A DNA stretch of 17,867 bases, from the NCBI GenBank assembly GCA_945927915.1, contig CAMEMX010000006.1, positions 1 through 17,867 of the forward strand, given 5' to 3'. Under the pieces are notes generated by a model that did no database searches, was not told the origin of the DNA, and worked only from the letters and a program-made list of their open reading frames with translations. Position 1 is the first letter of the stretch. Each line of letters begins with the position of its first letter. The stretch is from an uncultured Clostridia bacterium. GTDB lineage: Bacteria > Bacillota > Clostridia > Oscillospirales > Oscillospiraceae. Shown one piece after another: positions 1 through 5,465 of this stretch. Made by a program: the position numbers and the translations under genes.

Positions 1-1089
1 TACAAGGGCGGCCTGCGCTTCCAGCCGAACGTCTACCCCGGCATCATCAAGTTCCTCGGCTTCGAGCAGATCTTCAAGAACAGCCTGACGGGTCTTCCCA
101 TCGGCGGCGGCAAGGGCGGCTCGGACTTTGATCCGGCCGGCAAGTCCGACGCGGAGATCATGCGCTTCTGCCAGAGCTTCATGACAGCGCTCTACCGCTA
201 CATCGGGCCGGACATCGACGTCCCGGCGGGCGACATGGGCGTCGGCGGACGCGAGATCGGCTACCTGTTCGGTCAGTACCGCCGTCTCAAGGGCGTGTGG
301 GAGAACGGCGTTCTCACCGGCAAGGGCTTCAGCTACGGCGGCAGCCTGACCCGTCCGGAGGCCACCGGCTACGGCGCGATGTACTACCTTGAGGAGGTCC
401 TCAAGCACGAGGGCGAGGACATCAAGGGCAAGACCATCGCCTGCGCGGGCTTCGGCAACGTCACCTGGGGCATCTGCAAGAAGGCGAAGCAGCTCGGCGC
501 GAAGGTCGTCACCCTCTCCGGCCCGGACGGCTACATCTACGACGAGGAGGGTGTCTCCTCCAGCGACGAGAAGATCAACTACCTCGTCACCATGCGCAAC
601 TCCGGCCGCAACAAGGTCAAGGACTACGCGGACAAGTTCGGCGTTCCCTTCTTCCCCGGCGAAAAGCCCTGGGGCGTCAAGGTCGATGTCGTGATGCCGT
701 CTGCCATGCAGAATGACGTCAAGATGGAATCCGCCGAAAAGATCGTCGCCAACGGCATCAAGTATTACATCGAGGTCGCCAATATGCCCACGACGAACGA
801 CGCGCTGTATTACCTGATGAGCCAGAAGAACATGATCGTCGCCCCGTCGAAGGCGGTCAACGCCGGCGGCGTCGGCGTCTCCGCGCTGGAGATGGCGCAG
901 AACTCCGAGCGTCTGGTCTGGACGGCGGAGGAGGTCGACGCCCAGCTCAAGAAGATGATGCAGAACATCCACAAGGTCTCCGCCGAGGCCGCCGAGGAAT
1001 ACGGCCTGGGCTATAACCTCGTCGCCGGCGCGAACATCGCGGGCTTCAAGAAGGTCGCAGAGGCCATGATGGAGCAGGGCGTGTTCTAA
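1..1089 (+). CDS. gdhA: NADP-type glutamate dehydrogenase, 5'-truncated by the window edge
   Basis: The reading frame is open from base 1 to the TAA at 1087-1089 and gives 362 residues. Hexameric GDHs are about 445 residues, so some 80 N-terminal residues lie outside the window; the ATG at 160 is internal. Visible family motifs are YKGGLRF at fragment residues 1-7, the glycine-rich PIGGGKGGSDFDP region (about 33-45) whose lysine is the conserved active-site lysine, DVPAGD (about 73-78), GGREIG, and the Rossmann motif GFGNVTWG (about 150-157). The enzyme reversibly aminates 2-oxoglutarate to glutamate using reduced nicotinamide cofactor in the cytoplasm. The long hexameric (small-subunit) form is usually NADP-dependent, but cofactor preference is inferred from family resemblance only. 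The gene is followed by a terminator and appears to end its transcription unit. Its promoter is not visible. Confidence 0.96.
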   Translation, partial: YKGGLRFQPNVYPGIIKFLGFEQIFKNSLTGLPIGGGKGGSDFDPAGKSDAEIMRFCQSFMTALYRYIGPDIDVPAGDMGVGGREIGYLFGQYRRLKGVWENGVLTGKGFSYGGSLTRPEATGYGAMYYLEEVLKHEGEDIKGKTIACAGFGNVTWGICKKAKQLGAKVVTLSGPDGYIYDEEGVSSSDEKINYLVTMRNSGRNKVKDYADKFGVPFFPGEKPWGVKVDVVMPSAMQNDVKMESAEKIVANGIKYYIEVANMPTTNDALYYLMSQKNMIVAPSKAVNAGGVGVSALEMAQNSERLVWTAEEVDAQLKKMMQNIHKVSAEAAEEYGLGYNLVAGANIAGFKKVAEAMMEQGVF

Positions 1090-1103
1090 TCGTCATACCT
1101 ATA

Positions 1104-1144
1104 ACAAGCAAGCCGCATTGCGTCACGCAATGCGGCTTGCTTGT
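1104..1144. terminator. Perfect 19-bp hairpin between convergent gdhA and lysR-family gene
   Basis: Bases 1104-1122 and 1126-1144 are exact reverse complements around a TCA loop. The hairpin sits 14 bases after the gdhA stop and two bases from the stop of the opposing LysR gene. On the plus strand the stem ends in a T-rich CTTGCTTGTTTC, which is a short, imperfect U-tract. On the minus strand there is no T run. It probably serves both convergent genes, with better support for gdhA. Confidence 0.8.
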
Positions 1145-1145
1145 T

Positions 1146-2024
1146 TCAGCGCGGGAGGAGCCGGCGGAGGAAGGCGCTCTCCGTCTCCGACACGGCACAT
1201 TGCAGCCGGAAGACGACGGCGTTCTGGTAGAGCGTGCCGCCGTCGGCGCATTCCAACTGCACGAGGCCGAAGCGGTGCAGCAGCGCCTCCGGCAGCGGCT
1301 CGGCGCAGAGGTAGGCGTCCGGCATTCCCTGCAAAAGCTGAAGCTGCGCCAGTCGGTCGACGGTATAGAGCTTGCGCCCGGCGCCGCCAGCCTTGCTCTC
1401 GGCATAGAAAACGTCGCGGTGGCGAAGCTCGGTCAGCCCCTCCAGCTCGGACATCGAGATCGAACCCTTCTTTGCCAGCGGGCTGCTCTGCGCCACGGCC
1501 GGGCGGTAGCGCACCTGATCGAGCAGGCGCATCGTCAGCTTTTTCGCAGCCGTCTGCTCGGAAAAATAGTCCTGATACTGCGTGGCATAGCGAATGACCG
1601 CGATCTCCACCGTGCCGCTGTCGAGCAGCTCCAGCGCCTGCCGCGGATGGCACTCGCGCAGCACCGCGTCGAGCGGCGCCTCCGGCGCATACTCGGTCAG
1701 AAAGCGCTTGATCTGCTCCATAACGCCGTAAGACCGCGGCAGCGCAACGCGGAACCGACCGGCCGGGCTGCGGTTCGGGCCGAGGTTTTCCATAAACGCC
1801 GCCTCGCGCAGGATGTTGCGGGCGTGCTGCAAAAAGACCACGCCCTTTTCCGTCGGGCGGACGCCCTTGCGCGTGCGCTCGAAGATGGCGAAGCCGATGC
1901 GTTCCTCGGTATCGCGCAGGATGCGGCTGAGGTTTGGCTGGCCCATATAGAGGTTCTCCGCCGCCTGCGAGATCGAGCGCGTCCGCTCGATCTCGATCAG
2001 GTATTGCAACTGTTGTATGTTCAT
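1146..2024 (-). CDS. LysR-family transcriptional regulator
   Basis: A 292-residue protein of normal LysR length. The N-terminus (MNIQQLQYLIEIERTRSISQ) and the following segment QAAENLYMGQPNLSRILRDTEERIG form the family winged helix-turn-helix (about residues 4-62), followed by a ligand-binding domain. The frame extends upstream to 2183, but the start at 2024 is chosen because it has the canonical LysR N-terminus and a TAGGAGAC ribosome binding site just upstream (minus strand, about 2031-2038). The longer version would also swallow its own promoter. The gene is divergent from the alcohol dehydrogenase and convergent with gdhA. LysR regulators often control the divergent neighbour, so the dehydrogenase is the first candidate target. 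The effector cannot be told from sequence. Confidence 0.94.
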   Translation of the reverse strand: MNIQQLQYLIEIERTRSISQAAENLYMGQPNLSRILRDTEERIGFAIFERTRKGVRPTEKGVVFLQHARNILREAAFMENLGPNRSPAGRFRVALPRSYGVMEQIKRFLTEYAPEAPLDAVLRECHPRQALELLDSGTVEIAVIRYATQYQDYFSEQTAAKKLTMRLLDQVRYRPAVAQSSPLAKKGSISMSELEGLTELRHRDVFYAESKAGGAGRKLYTVDRLAQLQLLQGMPDAYLCAEPLPEALLHRFGLVQLECADGGTLYQNAVVFRLQCAVSETESAFLRRLLPR

Positions 2025-2055
2025 CGTTCTGTCTCCTACGGGTCGTTCTGTCCTG

Positions 2056-2084
2056 AGTATAACGGAAGCGGCGGGAAAAGTCAA
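2056..2084 (-). promoter_or_regulatory. Sigma-A-like promoter for the LysR gene
   Basis: On the minus strand TTGACT (complement of 2079-2084) and TATACT (complement of 2056-2061) are separated by 17 bases. Each matches the consensus at five of six positions. The predicted transcript starts about 25 bases upstream of the LysR ATG. Confidence 0.72.
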
Positions 2085-2111
2085 TGGAAGCGTCTGCCCG
2101 CGCAGCCCTGT

Positions 2112-2140
2112 CAAAATTGTGATACCGTATGCCAAAATTG
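2112..2140. promoter_or_regulatory. Paired CAAAATTG motifs, candidate regulator binding sites
   Basis: The octamer CAAAATTG occurs at 2112-2119 and again at 2133-2140, exactly 21 bases apart, which is two helical turns. Both copies are in the divergent LysR/alcohol dehydrogenase intergenic region, just upstream of the proposed dehydrogenase promoter. This is where a LysR regulator would typically bind an activation site. The assignment to this regulator is inference. Confidence 0.45.
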
Positions 2141-2144
2141 AGAT

Positions 2145-2173
2145 TTCCGTTTCCCTGTGCGGCGTGGTAGAAT
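2145..2173 (+). promoter_or_regulatory. Candidate extended -10 promoter for the alcohol dehydrogenase
   Basis: TAGAAT at 2168-2173 is preceded by TGG, giving an extended -10 element (TGN-TAGAAT). At 17-bp spacing the -35 is a weak TTCCGT (2145-2150). A weak -35 beside paired upstream motifs is consistent with an activator-dependent promoter. Confidence 0.45.
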
Positions 2174-2203
2174 CAAGCCACAAACATACAGGAGGTCATA
2201 AAT

Positions 2204-3421
2204 ATGGCACGTTTTACACTCCCGCGCGACATTTACCACGGAAAGGACGCTTTGGAGGCGCTTAAGAGCTTCACCGGCAAGCGGGCGATGGTCTGCGTCG
2301 GCGGCGGCTCCATGAAGCGCTTCGGTTTTCTGGACAAGGTCGTCTCCTACCTCAGAGAGGCGGGTATGGAAGTTGAGCTGATCGAGGGCATCGAGCCCGA
2401 TCCCTCGGTCGACACCGTCATGAAGGGCGCCGAGGCGATGCGGAAATTCGAGCCGGACTGGATCGTGGCGATCGGCGGCGGCTCTCCCATCGACGCGGCG
2501 AAGGCCATGTGGATCAAGTATGAGTATCCCGAGATCACCTTCGAGGAGATGTGCAAGGTCTTCGGCATCCCGCCGCTGCGCCGCAAAGCCCGCTTCTGCG
2601 CGATCTCCTCGACCTCCGGCACCGCCACCGAGGTGACCGCCTTCTCCGTCATCACCGACTACGAAAAGGGCATCAAGTACCCGCTGGCAGACTTCGAGAT
2701 CACGCCGGACGTCGCCATCGTCGACCCGACGCTGGCTGAGACGATGCCGCAGAAGCTCGTCGCGCATACCGGCATGGACGCGATGACCCACGCCATCGAG
2801 GCGTATGTCTCGACCTGCAACTGCGACTTCACCGACCCGCTCGCCCTGCACGCGATCAAAATGATCCGGCGCGACCTTGTCGATTCCTACAACGGCGACA
2901 TGGCAAAGCGTGACGCGATGCACAACGCGCAGTGCCTTGCGGGCATGGCGTTCTCCAACGCCCTTCTGGGCATCGTGCATTCGATGGCGCACAAGACCGG
3001 CGCGGCCTTCGACGACTACGGCGCGCACATCATCCACGGCGCAGCCAACGCAATGTATCTGCCCAAGGTCATCGCCTACAACGCCAAGAACGAGACGGCA
3101 GCCAGGCGCTATGCCGAGATCGCGGACTTCATCGAGCTGGGCGGCGACACGGTCGAAGAAAAGATCGGGCGTCTCATCGCCGCGCTGCGCGAGATGAACG
3201 ACAAGCTGAACATCCCGCAGTGCATCGCCCATTACGGCGCGGACAGCTATCCCTGTGCGCAGGGCTTCGTGCCGGAGGACGTCTTCCTCGCGCGTCTGCC
3301 GGAGATCGCAAAAAATGCCATCGCCGACGCCTGCACCGGCTCCAACCCCCGCCAGCCGAATCAGGAGGAGATGGAAAAGCTGCTCAAGTGCTGCTACTAC
3401 GACCTCGACGTTGACTTCTAA
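2204..3421 (+). CDS. Iron-containing alcohol dehydrogenase (group III ADH)
   Basis: A 405-residue protein, close to the usual 380-400 of the family. It reduces an aldehyde to an alcohol, or the reverse, with NAD(P)H in the cytoplasm. Visible features are the N-terminal nucleotide-binding domain with GGGS (33-36) and GGGSPIDAAK (91-100), then the helical metal domain. By comparison with E. coli FucO, the predicted metal ligands are D192, H196, H259 and H278, in GMDAMTHAIEAY, GIVHSMAHKTG and HGAANA. The segment between the third and fourth ligands (AAFDDYGAHIIHG) is longer than in FucO. A perfect AGGAGG (2190-2195), 8 bases before the ATG, fixes the start. The gene is divergent from a LysR regulator. 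The substrate is not predictable; butanol, ethanol or lactaldehyde/diol chemistry are all possible. Its TAA stop lies within the left end of the foldback element that follows. Confidence 0.93.
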   Translation: MARFTLPRDIYHGKDALEALKSFTGKRAMVCVGGGSMKRFGFLDKVVSYLREAGMEVELIEGIEPDPSVDTVMKGAEAMRKFEPDWIVAIGGGSPIDAAKAMWIKYEYPEITFEEMCKVFGIPPLRRKARFCAISSTSGTATEVTAFSVITDYEKGIKYPLADFEITPDVAIVDPTLAETMPQKLVAHTGMDAMTHAIEAYVSTCNCDFTDPLALHAIKMIRRDLVDSYNGDMAKRDAMHNAQCLAGMAFSNALLGIVHSMAHKTGAAFDDYGAHIIHGAANAMYLPKVIAYNAKNETAARRYAEIADFIELGGDTVEEKIGRLIAALREMNDKLNIPQCIAHYGADSYPCAQGFVPEDVFLARLPEIAKNAIADACTGSNPRQPNQEEMEKLLKCCYYDLDVDF

Positions 3422-3584
3422 GGAATCTCTGAACAAATCGGCTGCGGCGGTCGGCGGATCTTTTTCCGCAACTTTTCGGTTCGAAAACCTTGAAATACAC
3501 AAAGTATTCCTGCGGTTTTCAAACCTCAATTTGCGACAAAATCTCTCGCCGGCCGCTCTTGCAGATTTATTCATAGCTTCCCTA
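3419..3584. repeat. 166-bp foldback element (MITE-like or REP-like), no coding capacity
   Basis: Two arms of about 80 bases (3419-3498 and 3504-3584) are imperfect reverse complements around a 5-base ACAAA loop. About three quarters of positions match by eye. The outer ends match well: TAAGGAATCTCTGAACAAAT on the left against the complement TAGGGAAGCTATGAATAAAT on the right. Strong inner matches include CGAAAACC with TGAAAACC and AATAC with GTATT. Local base composition is more AT-rich than the flanking genes. Both ends carry TA, which would fit insertion at a TA dinucleotide, but no longer target duplication is obvious. It holds no open frame of its own. It may be a non-autonomous transposon, a REP-type repeat, or simply a large RNA hairpin. 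Confidence 0.6.
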
Positions 3585-3593
3585 AAAAACACG

Positions 3594-3621
3594 AAAACCG
3601 CCGCGATCGCGGCGGTTTTTT
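3594..3621. terminator. Strong bidirectional terminator after the alcohol dehydrogenase
   Basis: Bases 3594-3606 and 3607-3619 form a perfect 26-bp palindrome with a GC core (CCGCCGCG). On the plus strand it is followed by a T run to 3621. On the minus strand it ends in TTTT three bases after the amidohydrolase stop. It serves both convergent genes. Confidence 0.88.
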
Positions 3622-4500
3622 CTATCTTTTGAAGGTTCGTTTTGCGTATTGCTCCGCCTCCTGCAGAACGGCATCGGTCTGTGCGCCGAGCGCCTGCGTC
3701 AGGTAGGCATATTCATCCTCTGCCGCCTGCCCGTGCAGGACGCGGAAGGCGCCGGCGTCGCTGCCGAGGCCGATCCTGCCGCCTCTTGACGCGACAAATT
3801 TTACCTTTTCCTGCTGCTGCGCCAGAAGCGGACGCAGCACCGCGTCCGGGAAGCGTCCGCTGCCGATCAGATTTCCGACCGTCGAGAGGGTGGGCACCCA
3901 GAGCGTTCGCGTTTCTGCCATGCGTGCCAGCGTCTCTTCGCTCAGGTAAGCGCCGTGCTCGACGGATTCGACGCCCGCGTCCAGCGCCGCGTTCACGGGT
4001 CTGTCCCCGTTGGCGTGCACCATGACGGCAAAGCCCATGTCGTGCGCGGCCTTTACCGCCTCGCGGATCGTCTCCGGCGGCAGCCCCTCCTCCGTCAGCG
4101 TGTCCGGGCGGGAAAAGTCGATCAGCCCGGAGATCATCAGCTTGACAAAGTCTCCGCCGCAGGCGCTCACCTCCGCAAGCAGCGCCCGATACCCGGACAG
4201 GTCGGAAAAGCCCCGCCCGATGAACGCGCCGTAGTGCCCGCGCAGATAGATCGGAAACGCCGGGCTGCGGTAGTCGATGCCGTACTCCCCCGCCAGCGCC
4301 TTTGCCCGCAGGCTAACGCCCCACGCGTCGCCGCCGTCGCGCAAAAACGTGATCCCGCGCGCCTGATAGTCTGACAGACGGGCGCGGATGAGGTCGTCGC
4401 GGGGCTTGTCGCGCTGGGCGTCGATGGCGGCGCGGTAATACACGCCGTCGAGGATCATATGGATGTGCAGATCGCCAAACATTTTCATCACCGCGACCAT
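3622..4500 (-). CDS. Small amidohydrolase-superfamily protein, barrel-only form
   Basis: A protein of about 292 residues with the metal-site pattern of amidohydrolases, numbered from the chosen start: HIH (12-14) on strand 1, K120 (DFVKLMISG) as the likely bridging carboxylated lysine, H162 (VMVHANGD), H182 (VEHGAY) and D248 (GLGSDAG). Such enzymes hydrolyse amide or ester bonds of small cyclic or peptide-like substrates in the cytoplasm. It resembles the imidazolonepropionase/prolidase-like branch. The HxH motif is almost at the N-terminus and little follows D248, so the flanking beta-sandwich found in most 380-450-residue members is missing. All catalytic residues are present, so I read this as a compact form and not a pseudogene. 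The start is uncertain: ATGs at 4500, 4488 and 4482 are in frame. The first is chosen because GGGGGG lies 5 bases upstream of it. The substrate is unknown. Confidence 0.85.
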   Translation of the reverse strand: MVAVMKMFGDLHIHMILDGVYYRAAIDAQRDKPRDDLIRARLSDYQARGITFLRDGGDAWGVSLRAKALAGEYGIDYRSPAFPIYLRGHYGAFIGRGFSDLSGYRALLAEVSACGGDFVKLMISGLIDFSRPDTLTEEGLPPETIREAVKAAHDMGFAVMVHANGDRPVNAALDAGVESVEHGAYLSEETLARMAETRTLWVPTLSTVGNLIGSGRFPDAVLRPLLAQQQEKVKFVASRGGRIGLGSDAGAFRVLHGQAAEDEYAYLTQALGAQTDAVLQEAEQYAKRTFKR

Positions 4501-4503
4501 TAT

Positions 4504-4550
4504 AGCCCCCCGGGGCGGGAAAATGCAACCTTCTTTTCCGCCGCGGGGCT
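4504..4550 (-). promoter_or_regulatory. Hairpin covering the amidohydrolase ribosome binding site
   Basis: Bases 4504-4523 and 4534-4550 can pair into a GC-rich stem with small bulges (AGCCCC...GGAAAA arms). In the minus-strand mRNA the right part of this stem contains the GGGGGG that is the only ribosome-binding-like sequence before the start. Translation may therefore be restrained by folding. Read on the plus strand, the same hairpin is followed by TTTTCTTTT and looks terminator-like, so antisense termination is an alternative role. Confidence 0.4.
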
Positions 4551-4572
4551 TTTCTTTTGGAAAATTCTGAGT

Positions 4573-4578
4573 TATAAT
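4573..4578 (+). promoter_or_regulatory. Candidate -10 element for the pyridoxamine kinase operon
   Basis: A perfect TATAAT lies 33 bases upstream of the kinase ATG, in the only AT-rich stretch between the two divergent genes. No convincing -35 is found at 16-18 bases. A second possible -10 (TATATT, 4583-4588) has TTGGAA 19 bases upstream. The minus strand also carries TATACT (complement of 4581-4586), which could serve the divergent amidohydrolase. Confidence 0.4.
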
Positions 4579-4610
4579 AAAGTATATTTGGCAATTTCGG
4601 GGAACAAAAC

Positions 4611-5465
4611 ATGAAACGAATCGTCTCAATACAAGATCTTTCCTGCATCGGCAAATGCTCCCTCGGCGTCGCGCTGCCCGTCCTGTCCGCGATGGGGCTG
4701 GAGTGCGCCGCCCTGCCGACGGCGCTTTTGTCGGCGCACACGGCCTTTGACGGCTTCGTCTGCCGCGATATGCAGGAGTTTTTCCGTCCCGTCGCGGCGC
4801 ACTGGCGTGCGCTCGGCGTGCGCTTTGACGCCGTCAGCACGGGCTATCTGGGCGATCCCGCCCTGGTGGAGCTGGTGCAGGCGTTCATCTCGGACTTCGC
4901 CTCGCCGCAAACGCCGGTCATCGTCGACCCCGTCATGGCAGACCACGGCAGGCTCTACGCCGGGCTTTCGCCCGACCTGCCGGAGAAGATGAAGTCGCTC
5001 TGCCGCCATGCCGACATTCTCACGCCGAACATCACCGAGGCCTGCCTGCTGACGGGTCTTGCCTACCGCGAGACGCACGACGAGGCTTTCGTCCGCTCTG
5101 CGCTGGAAAAGCTCCTGCAGCTCGGCGCACAGACCGCCATCGTCACGGGCGTGCATATGCGTGCCGACCGCATCGGCGTAGCCGCGATGGACGATTCGGG
5201 CGAGATGAGCCTGTACGAGACGGCGTATCTGCCCGGCGTGTTTTACGGCACGGGCGACCTGTTCGCCTCGGTCTGCGCCGGCGCGCTGACGCTCGGTCTG
5301 CCCGCGAAGGACGCCGCCGCGCTTGCGGCGGACTATATCTATGATACGCTGCGCGTCACCGCCGCCGACCCCGACCGGCGCTGGTACGGCGTCAGCTTCG
5401 AAGCGACGCTCCCGGCGCTCATCGCGCGGCTGGGCCGCGCGCTTGGCAAGGAGGAACCGCAATGA
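4611..5465 (+). CDS. pdxK: Pyridoxamine/pyridoxal kinase (ribokinase-like)
   Basis: A 284-residue ribokinase-fold kinase that phosphorylates vitamin B6 vitamers at the 5' hydroxyl with ATP, giving pyridoxal or pyridoxamine phosphate in the cytoplasm (B6 salvage). The N-terminus SIQDLSCIGKCSLGVALPVL (6-25) followed by TALLSAHT is characteristic of the pyridoxamine kinase branch. VDPVMADHGRLY (105-116), TPNITEA (138-144) and GTGD (213-216, catalytic D216) complete the family pattern. The start is supported by CGGGGA about 8 bases upstream. The stop overlaps the next gene's ATG by four bases (ATGA, 5462-5465), so the pair is almost certainly one transcript. Hydroxymethylpyrimidine kinase is the main alternative, but the N-terminal motif favours a B6 kinase. 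Confidence 0.9.
   Translation: MKRIVSIQDLSCIGKCSLGVALPVLSAMGLECAALPTALLSAHTAFDGFVCRDMQEFFRPVAAHWRALGVRFDAVSTGYLGDPALVELVQAFISDFASPQTPVIVDPVMADHGRLYAGLSPDLPEKMKSLCRHADILTPNITEACLLTGLAYRETHDEAFVRSALEKLLQLGAQTAIVTGVHMRADRIGVAAMDDSGEMSLYETAYLPGVFYGTGDLFASVCAGALTLGLPAKDAAALAADYIYDTLRVTAADPDRRWYGVSFEATLPALIARLGRALGKEEPQ

Noticed and set aside
2111..3592. A 493-codon minus-strand frame opposite the alcohol dehydrogenase.
   Set aside because: Low-complexity, Val/Arg/Asp-rich translation with no motif. The plus strand carries all catalytic residues of an iron-dependent dehydrogenase.
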